From assembly GCA_964558915.1 (NCBI GenBank), contig CAZLFV010000019.1, positions 1 to 36,161 on the forward strand: a stretch of DNA of 36,161 bases. The letters are read 5' to 3'. Source of the DNA: CAZKEW01 sp964558915 (GTDB lineage Bacteria; Acidobacteriota; Aminicenantia; Aminicenantales; UBA8522). This document shows, in pieces, positions 19,201 through 26,104 of the stretch. The number at the start of each line of letters is the position of its first letter. Position 1 is the first letter of the stretch. Below the pieces are notes generated by a model. It worked only from the letters and a program-made list of their open reading frames with translations. It did no database searches and was not told the origin of the DNA. The position numbers and the translations under genes are program-made.

Positions 19201-19625
19201 TCAAGCCTGAATTCTCCTCGTCACCTCCCTTGCCCTCGGAGGACGTCCTCGCTCTGCTCTCCCTCGGGGAATCGTTCAAGAGGACTTACTCCACCGAAAC
19301 AACCACGCAACAGAGCTCGGTCTCTCTGCTTTCATTCAGCCTGATGGAAGCAGCCCAAAAAAGCGCCCAGTCGATTTTCAGCTTGGACCGATTCAGGATA
19401 GACCCTTTTCTCATGAGTTCGTCCGCAGAAATGACTGCTCGCTTGACTGTGGGGAAGAGCCTCTCCAAAGACTTTTTTGTCTCTTATAGCACGAACCTAA
19501 CCCGGACGAATATGGACCAGATCATTCGCCTGGAGTGGGACCTGAGCAACGATTTTTCTTTGGTGGGGACACGGAACGAACTGGGAAGGATCAGCGTTGA
19601 TTTTAAAATCCGCAAACGGTTCTAA
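16215..19625 (+). CDS. tamB: TamB-like inner-membrane-anchored AsmA-family protein
   Basis: The 1136-residue product has one N-terminal transmembrane anchor (about residues 7-27) and a very long periplasmic beta-rich body typical of TamB/YhdP bridge proteins. The C-terminal TamB domain (DUF490) is visible as LGDIEALGGTFNFQDRKF, LRGRVSFFNP and YIEFTGE, followed by PSEDVLALLSLGE. TamB proteins span the periplasm and assist outer-membrane protein assembly and/or lipid transport. The adjacent Omp85 gene, overlapping by 29 bases, supports a TAM-like pair. No Shine-Dalgarno precedes the ATG at 16215. Other nearby in-frame starts do not improve on it. Confidence 0.88.
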   Translation: MTKKRIISLVAFIVLIGVLLGGGIYVRNVILRQVSKRIQSYVNYSALHLRAFPPAIVLDDIRTVSPSPFLSAKRLAVELPFDSLFKSDRPLVVFIDQPVVKVSAGREEDKGKTKSKGFFSFPFALAKVKVRDGEFYYQGIETSYQAIGIRAIFEHRGDTHSLRADVEKSSLLLEPGRKPFEGKISFFAESIKDLLQVKKFNISGPEIIVKAKGNMTNLSNPEGTLRVFWRAEMDALAGILRIPFSWKGRTLGEGDFTRLQKEILFKTSFGSDNLIFNKIPWQKVRGQVEYSPKSGVKVDLNVFPPSGSAEFIRINYGAGKVRGELQGFRLDPILSQFSLPWPVVSPIWGNFSVDEKELVADFEFRDDAFAVLADKYPFRGPVHFTWDKKKEIAFSSPRLETAFGEVELDGKVDIERAYNISIKGTISDVKRSREFTQLVLRQKLDIPEIRGSGRADVLISGHIHSPLVKIGFDLSPAGYDLFDLRAAQGTVELVNETVRGLFLVNDPQMQGEIQLFSEKGNLNARIQLPEASVEKVLTGLNLRVPLNGRASGNFEINSGQGNLEVSGTFASPLMKLTGFDLRDVTGKLRWDGDTLTFPELTFTLYGGKMAGSLGLGFKTPNVAVDMTGEKVDLSLLNAALAGELALNLKGSGLMGGEIASGGFAIKGLQYSQFQTVDARGDLRVRLSEQAMGLSTTGKFFPGENEFSVDASIPLSKNWLSLDIKGSFGNLDILLPWKGAKGRLNYLAEVRGPASSPQVNGGIDFQGSLVPFPQFSQALTDYSGFVIIKNNLASLRSFKGKLGGGDLQGSGEINLGRGGLQNLNINIEGTNMILSPFERTRGLVDASLILIKDPTRFVLTGDFTIHRLLWRREIGERLVFSSSPYLQAQRRPSFLDSLNLNIHLRADDNVWLENSLGRMRGRFNLNLMGNVKSPILLGDIEALGGTFNFQDRKFQVLRGRVSFFNPSSAEPYIEFTGETYVKDYRVTFAVSGLPENLKPEFSSSPPLPSEDVLALLSLGESFKRTYSTETTTQQSSVSLLSFSLMEAAQKSAQSIFSLDRFRIDPFLMSSSAEMTARLTVGKSLSKDFFVSYSTNLTRTNMDQIIRLEWDLSNDFSLVGTRNELGRISVDFKIRKRF

Positions 19626-22377
19626 AACCCGGGGCCGAAGATTGTCGGCCTATTCAGTCGTACTCTGTTCCGTCGTGTTCACTTTGATTCTTTTTTCCCC
19701 CGTCGCTTTTTCCAAGGATGCTCTCCCTCTGATCGCCGGCGTCGAGGTTTGGGTGGACAACCTTCCTCCTAAGGAAAAAATGGAGAGGTTGATTTCGATC
19801 AAGCCGGGAGACGCATATTCCTTGGAGGCGATCACCCAGAATATCAAGCGGATTCATAAAGCAGGGCTCTTTTCTGACGTGGAAGTCCTCAAGAGCGGCG
19901 AGGAGCAGGTCGAATTGAAGTTCATGTTGACGCGAAAGCTCCTTGTCCGGAAGATTCATTTTGAAGGGAACAAAGGTATTTCGAGAGCGCGGCTGGATGA
20001 GGCCGTGTTCTCCGTTCGGCCGGACAGCTTTTTTTCGGAAGAAAAGCTCGGCCGCGCCACCGAGGAACTGAAGAAGGCCCTCAACCAGCAAGGATACTTT
20101 CTACCCAGGATCGACCCAGCCGTGAGGAGGAACTTGCGAGCCCCAGAAGTGGATGTGACCTTCAGCATCAAGCCTGGAATAAGGTTTACCGTTGAGGATG
20201 TTTTTTTTACCGGGAATGGCCCTGTTTCAAAGGAGGAATTGCAGAGGAAGATCAGGACCAAAAAAGGGAACCCCTACGTCCCGGCGCGGCTTGAGCAAGA
20301 TATCGCTTCCCTCAAGGACCTGTACGCCTCGTTAAGCTATCCTCGGGCCGAGATTGTGCTCGTTGATGAAAAATTCGATACGGCCAGAGGGACGGTCCAA
20401 ATTTATCTGGATATCAATCTCTATGAACGCATCAACATCGTTGTCCGGGGAGCCGCCGTCCCAGTCAAGCTGCTGACGCCGATCTGGCAAGAGCGGATTT
20501 TCGAAGATTGGGGGCTTACTGAAGGAGAGGCAAGAATAATCTCCTACCTGAGAGAAAAAGGGTTCATCTTCGCCAGCGTGAGTTCCCACGTCGAGAGGAC
20601 GGATTCCGAGCTCAGAGTTATCTATGAGGTCAGCGCGGGCGGGAAGGCCAAAATCCGAGATGTCCGGTTCGAAGGCGTGAGATATTTTACTTCTGAGCAG
20701 CTCAAGCAGCAGCTGGGAATATCTCAACGGGTCCTCTTTTTTGCGGTGATCGATGGGAAGAGACTTTTTGAATTGCCGGGCGAAATCGAGAATCTCTTTG
20801 AGTCGAAGGGATTTGCAGATGTCAATGTCGACCTTCAGTTCCAGGCAAAAGGATCTGCGGTCACGGCCGAATTCCTGATTCAGGAAGGGAAACAGCAAAA
20901 AATTGATGAGGTCATCATCCGCGGAGCGAAATTGTTCGACCCGAAAATACTTCTTGCCGAGATCAACATCGTTCCAGAGGGTCCTTATTTCCCGCCAGAT
21001 ATCCAAAGGGAAATTCAAAAGTTGGAGACGTTTTATCTGAATCGCGCTGTCCGCGGGACGACAATCCAGGCCAACACGGAAGCTGTCGGAGACAATCGTT
21101 ATAGAGTGACCTTGGAGATCCAGGAAGGCCGCGTCATAAAAATCCAGAACCTGGTCGTCACCGGGAACATCGTTACAAAAAGCAAGACGGTTGCGAGAGA
21201 GTTGCGGATTAAAGAAGGAGACCTCGCCTATTACGACGAAATTATGGCCTCAAAAAGGAACCTGGAGAGGCTGGGCGTTTTTACCGAAGTCAGGGTGGAG
21301 GAAATTCCCGTCAGCGCAGACGCAGAGAATATCATCATAAGCCTCAGGGAAGGGCAAAGGAACTTCGTCAGCGCCGGACTCGGTCTCGAAACGAGAAATG
21401 TGCCTTTTGTCTCCTCTCCCACCTCGATCAATGACTTCAGTTTGATGGTCGTGGCTGACTTTATGAGGAACAATATCTTTGGCCGCGCCGCCAACCTCAG
21501 CCTTGTCAGCCAGTTCAGCCTGGCCGAAAAAAGGCTGGTCCTCAATTGGGAACAACCCTACTTCTTTTTCGGGTATCCGCTCAGGACATACGTCAACGCC
21601 TGGTATGAGCAGGAAGACCGCGTCAGTTTCTCGTACAGACGAGAAGGAGTCAGCTTAAGCGGGATCAGGTCGATTCCGCATGACCTGCTCCTCATCTTCA
21701 CGCTCAAATACGCCAAGACGTCGACTTTTCTTGAACCAGAGGCAACTCCCCAGCAGATTGGACGTGTATTCTTGCCGTATTCCACATCCTCGCTCGCCCC
21801 GAGCTTAGTGAGGGACAGGAGAGACGATGTCTTCAACCCGTCGCGAGGGTATTTTGCCAGCTTGGGTTTGGAATGGGCTTTTCCTCTTTTTGACACGGAA
21901 TCCGATTTTTTAAAAGGGGTCATTAAATACCAGCGCTTCTTTCCTCTTGCCAGCCGTGTTGACCTGGGTTCGACTTTTCGGCTTGGACTTGGCATGGGGA
22001 AGATGGCCATCCCTGAACGGTTTTTCGCCGGCGGTAGCAACACCTTCCGCGGAGAAAAGCTCGACATGCTCGGGCCGAAGCATTCTGAGACGGGAGTTCC
22101 GATTGGAGGAAAACTCCTCCTCCTCTTTAACTTCGACCTCACCTTTCCTCTGATTTCCAGCCTCAAAGATTTGTCCGGAGTCGTCTTTTATGACTTGGGC
22201 AACGTGTTTTATAATCGGAACGATTTCAATTTGAGAGAACTGCAGAGCGCGGCGGGCGTGGGATTGCGCTACCGAACTCCTCTCGGGCCTTTGCGTCTTG
22301 AGCTCGGCTGGAACCTAAGCAATCCTCCGGCAAACGGCGTTCCCATCATCTTCGTAACCATCGGCAATGTTTTCTAA
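19597..22377 (+). CDS. bamA: Omp85-family outer membrane assembly factor, BamA/TamA-like
   Basis: The 926-residue product has a signal peptide (n-region SKTRGRR, h-region VVLCSVVFTLILFSP), about seven successive POTRA-like repeats to residue ~590, and a C-terminal 16-strand barrel. POTRA starts are recognisable at VRKIHFEGNKGI, VEDVFFTGNGPVS, INIVVRGAAV, IRDVRFEGVRYF, IDEVIIRGAKLF and IQNLVVTGN, plus a first repeat from LPLIAGVEVWV. The barrel holds the loop-6 motif in GGSNTFRGEKLD. It inserts beta-barrel proteins into the outer membrane. Whether it serves as BamA or TamA is unresolved: POTRA number favours BamA, the tamB neighbour favours TamA. The TTG start at 19597 has AAGGA seven bases upstream; TTG 19642 is the alternative. 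Confidence 0.9.
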   Translation: MILKSANGSKTRGRRLSAYSVVLCSVVFTLILFSPVAFSKDALPLIAGVEVWVDNLPPKEKMERLISIKPGDAYSLEAITQNIKRIHKAGLFSDVEVLKSGEEQVELKFMLTRKLLVRKIHFEGNKGISRARLDEAVFSVRPDSFFSEEKLGRATEELKKALNQQGYFLPRIDPAVRRNLRAPEVDVTFSIKPGIRFTVEDVFFTGNGPVSKEELQRKIRTKKGNPYVPARLEQDIASLKDLYASLSYPRAEIVLVDEKFDTARGTVQIYLDINLYERINIVVRGAAVPVKLLTPIWQERIFEDWGLTEGEARIISYLREKGFIFASVSSHVERTDSELRVIYEVSAGGKAKIRDVRFEGVRYFTSEQLKQQLGISQRVLFFAVIDGKRLFELPGEIENLFESKGFADVNVDLQFQAKGSAVTAEFLIQEGKQQKIDEVIIRGAKLFDPKILLAEINIVPEGPYFPPDIQREIQKLETFYLNRAVRGTTIQANTEAVGDNRYRVTLEIQEGRVIKIQNLVVTGNIVTKSKTVARELRIKEGDLAYYDEIMASKRNLERLGVFTEVRVEEIPVSADAENIIISLREGQRNFVSAGLGLETRNVPFVSSPTSINDFSLMVVADFMRNNIFGRAANLSLVSQFSLAEKRLVLNWEQPYFFFGYPLRTYVNAWYEQEDRVSFSYRREGVSLSGIRSIPHDLLLIFTLKYAKTSTFLEPEATPQQIGRVFLPYSTSSLAPSLVRDRRDDVFNPSRGYFASLGLEWAFPLFDTESDFLKGVIKYQRFFPLASRVDLGSTFRLGLGMGKMAIPERFFAGGSNTFRGEKLDMLGPKHSETGVPIGGKLLLLFNFDLTFPLISSLKDLSGVVFYDLGNVFYNRNDFNLRELQSAAGVGLRYRTPLGPLRLELGWNLSNPPANGVPIIFVTIGNVF

Positions 22378-23026
22378 AAGAGCAAGAGCAGTGTGTGTTT
22401 TCGGCTTGGCGTTTCTGGTCCTTTTTTCTACCGGCTTGTCGCAGGTTGTGGACTGCATCGTCGCTGAAGTCAACAACCAGATTATTACGCTGACGGATAT
22501 CAGAATTCTCCGGGTCTTTGCGATCAACGCCGGAGGAACCGGAGGGATTTCTCCAGAGCCTCTCCAGGACATCTTGGAAAGGGCCGTCAACCAGAAGGTC
22601 GTGATCAGCATGGTCAAGGAAAATATCTCGGTCACGTCAGATGAGGTGAAGCAGCGCCTCAACGAGACCCTCGAACGGCTGGCGCCCGAGGCCAGACAGA
22701 AGGCGCTGGCCGAGTTCGGGCTCGAAGAGGATGACCTCAGCCCTTACCTCGAGGAAAAGATTCTTTATCAAAAGATCATCGGCCTTCGCTTTATTCAGAG
22801 CGCCAATATCAGCCTTAAGGAGATAGAGACTTATTATAACGAGCATTATGTGCCCTCCGAGACGGCTCTGGGAAGGGAGCCAAAACCGATGATCCAGGTG
22901 CTGGATGAACTCGAAGCGATGCTCAGAAAAGAGAAGGTCACCGGTCAGGTCGACTCATGGATCCAGAGCTTACGCGACCAGTCTGATATTAGAATTAACA
23001 ATAATTGTCTTGGACAGGCCAAGTGA
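22367..23026 (+). CDS. SurA N-terminal-domain-like periplasmic chaperone without PPIase domain
   Basis: The 219-residue exported protein has a signal peptide ending near FSTGLSQ. The pattern VVDCIVAEVNNQIITLTDIRI then matches the start of SurA and related foldases, followed by LERAVNQKVVISMV and a helical chaperone core. No parvulin domain is present, so it would be a holding chaperone rather than a proline isomerase. It overlaps bamA by 11 bases, so delivering clients to the Omp85 barrel is the natural inference. The ATG at 22367 lacks a strong ribosome-binding site, consistent with coupling. fabD follows ten bases later. Confidence 0.78.
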   Translation: MFSKRARAVCVFGLAFLVLFSTGLSQVVDCIVAEVNNQIITLTDIRILRVFAINAGGTGGISPEPLQDILERAVNQKVVISMVKENISVTSDEVKQRLNETLERLAPEARQKALAEFGLEEDDLSPYLEEKILYQKIIGLRFIQSANISLKEIETYYNEHYVPSETALGREPKPMIQVLDELEAMLRKEKVTGQVDSWIQSLRDQSDIRINNNCLGQAK

Positions 23027-23036
23027 ACGGAGGGCC

Positions 23037-23969
23037 ATGAGTCGTCTTGCCTGTTTATTCCCGGGTCAGGGTTCCCAGAAAGTGGGGATGGGGAAAGATT
23101 TTGTGCAGAAATCTTCCTGGGCGAAGGGCATCTTCGCCCGGGCTGATGAAGCCCTCGGGTTTAGGATCTCCGAGATCTGTTTTGAGGGTCCCGAAGACCG
23201 CCTGAAACTGACCGAGAACACCCAGCCGGCGCTTCTGACCGTCAGCACCATAGCTTTTGGATTGCTCGAGATAGAGCCCGGCCTGGCCGCGGGACACAGC
23301 CTGGGGGAATATTCAGCCCTTGTTGCTTCTGGCTGCCTCGAATTTGAGGATGCCCTTCAGCTTGTCCATAAAAGAGGGCGGTACATGCAGGAGGCGGTTC
23401 CTGTAGGCGCTGGCGCGATGGCAGCTGTGCTGGGGTCCACGTATGCTGAAATCAAGCACGCCCTCAGCCAAGTCAGACAAGGGATCGTTGAAATCGCGAA
23501 TTGGAACAGTGAGGACCAGATCGTTATTGCCGGCGAGAAAGATGCTGTTAAGGAAGCGTTAACCATGATCCCGTCAGTGCGCTCGGTCCTCTTGCCGGTC
23601 AGCGCCCCTTTTCATACATCCCTAATGAAGCCTGCTGAAGAGCGGCTTTCCCTTGACCTGGATGCCGTAGAGTTTAAGGATTTGAAGTTTCCGGTCATCA
23701 CCAATGTCGACGCGCAAATCATTTCCCGGGGGTGGGAAGCGCGTGCTGCCCTCAAGAGACAGGTCAGCCGGCCGGTCCTCTGGCACAGCTCCATGATGCT
23801 TCTCCAAAAGGAAGGCCTGGATGCGGTGGTTGAAGCGGGGTCGGGAAGAGTCCTTGCCGGATTAATGAATAGGCTGAGCCGCCACTGGCCAAAACCGCCG
23901 ACTATTTTCAATGTGGAAGACTGGGATTCCTTGGAAAAATTCCGCAGGGCCCTCTCAGGTGTGACCTGA
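23037..23969 (+). CDS. fabD: Malonyl-CoA:ACP transacylase
   Basis: FabD loads malonyl groups onto acyl carrier protein for fatty acid synthesis. The 310-residue product has the N-terminal LFPGQGSQKVGMG, the nucleophile elbow GHSLGEYSALVASG with Ser88, IANWNSEDQIVIAG, and the catalytic His in VSAPFHTSLM. Length is normal. The start at 23037 has GGAGG five to six bases upstream. A longer in-frame extension into the SurA-like gene has no family similarity. No acpP, fabH or fabG lies adjacent, so it is separated from the usual fab cluster. Its last 15 bases overlap the end of convergent pgsA. Confidence 0.95.
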   Translation: MSRLACLFPGQGSQKVGMGKDFVQKSSWAKGIFARADEALGFRISEICFEGPEDRLKLTENTQPALLTVSTIAFGLLEIEPGLAAGHSLGEYSALVASGCLEFEDALQLVHKRGRYMQEAVPVGAGAMAAVLGSTYAEIKHALSQVRQGIVEIANWNSEDQIVIAGEKDAVKEALTMIPSVRSVLLPVSAPFHTSLMKPAEERLSLDLDAVEFKDLKFPVITNVDAQIISRGWEARAALKRQVSRPVLWHSSMMLLQKEGLDAVVEAGSGRVLAGLMNRLSRHWPKPPTIFNVEDWDSLEKFRRALSGVT

Positions 23970-24497
23970 AATAACCGATGGGCCGTATTTTACGTAGTAT
24001 TCTGCCGCCGAGAGAATAACCACAAAAAGAGTCAGCCAGAGGCCCACGCCCGCCAGGAAATAAAGAGGTCCCAGGATTCTTTGGCCGAGAAGAAGGATAG
24101 CGATCGTGACCGTTTCCAAAATCATCTTGACCTTGCCGAGGAGAGAGGCGGGAATATTGATTCCTTTAGAGGATGCCATTGCCCTGAATCCGGTCACAGC
24201 CACCTCCCGGCCGATGATTATCACCGCCATCCAAGCCGGAACCCTCCCGGCCCCGACAAGACAGATCAGGACAGAAGCAACCAGTAATTTATCGGCGGTC
24301 GGGTCGAGCAGTTGACCGAGCACAGTAATCTGCCTGCTCCGGCGGGCGAAGAATCCATCCAACGTGTCCGTGAGAGTAGCCAGGACAAAAATAATAAAAG
24401 ACGTCCAGTCCTTCCCTGGAAAATTCGCAATCAGCACGATGACCAGGATCGGGATAGCGACGATGCGGACAAGAGTGAGAAAGAGGGGGACATTCAT
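23955..24497 (-). CDS. pgsA: CDP-diacylglycerol--glycerol-3-phosphate 3-phosphatidyltransferase
   Basis: PgsA makes phosphatidylglycerol phosphate, the committed step to phosphatidylglycerol and cardiolipin, in the inner membrane. The 180-residue product carries the full CDP-alcohol phosphotransferase signature D-x2-D-G-x2-A-R-x8-G-x3-D-x3-D at D44, D47, G48, A51, R52, G61, D65 and D69, with about five hydrophobic segments. The N-terminus MNVPLFLTLVRIVAIP aligns well with known PgsA starts. AAGG lies directly against the ATG, an unusually short spacing. A TTGACA-led promoter is upstream. It is convergent with fabD and shares 15 bases with it. Confidence 0.94.
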   Translation of the reverse strand: MNVPLFLTLVRIVAIPILVIVLIANFPGKDWTSFIIFVLATLTDTLDGFFARRSRQITVLGQLLDPTADKLLVASVLICLVGAGRVPAWMAVIIIGREVAVTGFRAMASSKGINIPASLLGKVKMILETVTIAILLLGQRILGPLYFLAGVGLWLTLFVVILSAAEYYVKYGPSVISGHT

Positions 24498-24514
24498 CCT
24501 TTTTTCTCGCTGAT

Positions 24515-24543
24515 ATACTATAGCCCAGCCATCTTGATGTCAA
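24515..24543 (-). promoter_or_regulatory. Candidate sigma70 promoter for pgsA
   Basis: On the minus strand, a perfect TTGACA (24543-24538), a 17-base spacer and TAGTAT (24520-24515) precede the pgsA ATG by about 18 bases. TATAGT, two bases further upstream, matches better at 5/6 but with only a 15-base spacer. Confidence 0.55.
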
Positions 24544-24562
24544 ATGCGGTATAATGAAGGCC

Positions 24563-24970
24563 ATGCAGGTTAGAAAAGCCAGACCGCCTGATTTCCCTCG
24601 GATTCTTGAACTCGCCCGGTCGTATGGCCTGGATTACCATAATATGGAAGGTGATGATTTCTGGGTTGCCGAAAAAAACGGAAGGATCACGGGAATCTGC
24701 GGCTTGAAGATACACGCCGATTGTCAGGAACTATGTTCGCTCGGCGTCGAGGAGGATGACCGCGGCCGGGGTGTCGCCGGCAAGCTAGTCCGGACCCTTC
24801 TCCGCAATGTCCAGGGCCAAATCTATCTGGCCACGATCATCCCTGAGTTTTTTGAGAGATTCGGGTTTAAAAAAACAAACCGTATTCCCCCCTCAATGAT
24901 CAGGAAACCGGAATGGTGCGAAGGCTGCCGGCCTGAGAAGTGCCAGGTTATGGTTAGGACAGGAAGATGA
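24563..24970 (+). CDS. GNAT family N-acetyltransferase with C-terminal Cys motif
   Basis: The 135-residue protein has the GNAT fold: MQVRKARPPDFPRILELA, a central DCQELCSLGVEEDDRGRGVAGKLV containing the acetyl-CoA pyrophosphate loop (RGRGVAGK), and IPEFFERFGFKK. The C-terminus adds WCEGCRPEKCQ, a Cys cluster of the type seen in some small N-acetylglutamate-synthase-like GNATs. The acceptor substrate is unknown. I prefer ATG 24563, which has GAAGG just upstream, to ATG 24554, which lies inside a TATAAT (24550-24555) and lacks a ribosome-binding site. It is coupled to the DUF2156 gene by an ATGA overlap. Confidence 0.8.
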   Translation: MQVRKARPPDFPRILELARSYGLDYHNMEGDDFWVAEKNGRITGICGLKIHADCQELCSLGVEEDDRGRGVAGKLVRTLLRNVQGQIYLATIIPEFFERFGFKKTNRIPPSMIRKPEWCEGCRPEKCQVMVRTGR

Positions 24971-25845
24971 CCACGCCCAGGTTCCCGGAATTCAAGATAA
25001 TCGGACTCGAGGACAGGGATTGCCTGGCCGATTTCATCGCCCGCTATCCCTCCGAGGCCTGTGAGATCAACCTGGGAAATATACTCATCTGGAGACAGCT
25101 CGACCATTCCAAGTTCACGATCATCAACGGGAATCTCTGCATTCTTTGTGAACCTCCTTCGGAGCCGGCCTACTTTTTGCAGCCGCTTGGCGAAAATAAA
25201 ATTCCGGAGACGATAGCTGCATGTTTGAATTTTGCCCCTCGTCTCTCCCGAATTCCCGAATCCTTCGCGGCGAGATACTGTTCCGAACTCAAGTGTGAGC
25301 CAGATCCGAACAATTTTGACTATGTTTACCTGGCAGAGGACCTAATCCACCTGCGGGGAAAAAGATATGACGGGAAGCGCAACCGCATCAGGAAATTTGA
25401 GAGAAGTCAATCTTACCGGTATATGAAGCTCGCCGAGGACCACCTGGATGGCTGCAGGCGCCTTTTTGGGAAGTGGCTGGAGAAAAAAGCGTCGAACGAC
25501 GGAGCGTTTCCGATGACATGGAGACACGTCATTGAAGAAGCTCTGGCGTATTTTAAAGAGATCAGTCTGCGAGGCGGCGTCATCGAAATAGAGGGCCGGA
25601 TTGTCGCTTTTTCCATCGGGGAGGAGCTCACCGCCGATACGGCTGTTATTCATATCGAGATCGTCGATCCTGACTATGAGGGGCTGCCACAGTTGATGAA
25701 CCGGGAATTTATCAAGAACGAATGGACGGAGTACTGCTTCATTAACCGCGAGCAAGACCTGGGAAACCCGGGCTTGCGCCGCGCGAAAATGTCCTATCAT
25801 CCCCATCACTTGGTCAAAAAGTATAACCTCTGGGGATTAAGTTAA
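24967..25845 (+). CDS. DUF2156 (phosphatidylglycerol lysyltransferase C-terminal-like) protein
   Basis: The 292-residue soluble protein resembles the duplicated GNAT-fold domain at the C-terminus of MprF-type lysyl-phosphatidylglycerol synthases. The signature segments are LRGKRYDGKRNRIRKFER, GGVIEIEGRIVAFSIGEEL and the C-terminal INREQDLGNPGLRRAKMSYHP. It lacks the membrane flippase half of MprF, so a direct lipid aminoacylation role is uncertain; standalone members remain uncharacterised. It overlaps the upstream GNAT gene by four bases, suggesting a two-gene acyl- or aminoacyl-transfer unit. A palindromic repeat begins 49 bases after its stop. Confidence 0.82.
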   Translation: MTTPRFPEFKIIGLEDRDCLADFIARYPSEACEINLGNILIWRQLDHSKFTIINGNLCILCEPPSEPAYFLQPLGENKIPETIAACLNFAPRLSRIPESFAARYCSELKCEPDPNNFDYVYLAEDLIHLRGKRYDGKRNRIRKFERSQSYRYMKLAEDHLDGCRRLFGKWLEKKASNDGAFPMTWRHVIEEALAYFKEISLRGGVIEIEGRIVAFSIGEELTADTAVIHIEIVDPDYEGLPQLMNREFIKNEWTEYCFINREQDLGNPGLRRAKMSYHPHHLVKKYNLWGLS

Positions 25846-25894
25846 CCCGGTCCGCATTGCCAGCGGAAGTCTTTCCAGATGTGCCGTCTTCATA

Positions 25895-26023
25895 GCGTGT
25901 CGCAGGAAGCCGCCCTTAAGCCCTCGTAGCGGAAGGAGGACCCGTCGGATTTCTCCGACGGGGGGAACCGACGGGACTGGTTCCCGGGGGTGCGGGGGCA
26001 GAGGGCGGCTTCCTGCGACACGC
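25895..26023 (+). repeat. Structured palindromic repeat, copy 2
   Basis: The outer arms 25895-25916 and 26002-26023 are perfectly complementary over 22 bases. Inside are GCCCTCG (25920-25926) pairing with CGGGGGC (25993-25999) through one G-U, CCCGTCGGA (25941-25949) pairing with TCCGACGGG (25954-25962) around a four-base loop, an alternative partner CCGACGGG at 25968-25975, and GGGAACC (25963-25969) pairing with GGTTCCC (25979-25985). The core is nearly identical to copy 1 at 16004-16135 and lies in the same orientation. The outer stems differ but remain paired. It sits between the DUF2156 stop and mutS. Confidence 0.88.
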
Positions 26024-26104
26024 AGAAACACAGAAAAGGGAATGCTCGCCGGGCCAGTCCTCTCCTTGAAAATTCGGTTTTCTCCGCGTATAGTTGGGGA
26101 GAAG

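Noticed and set aside
24550..24555. Perfect TATAAT as a promoter for the GNAT gene
   Set aside because: No acceptable -35 box lies 16-18 bases upstream; the TTGATG is only 10 bases away. The box also overlaps the alternative start codon, so it may be chance.
26042..26104. N-terminal extension of mutS from ATG 26042
   Set aside because: The 21 extra residues are unlike any MutS N-terminus, whereas ATG 26105 has a ribosome-binding site and gives the expected start.
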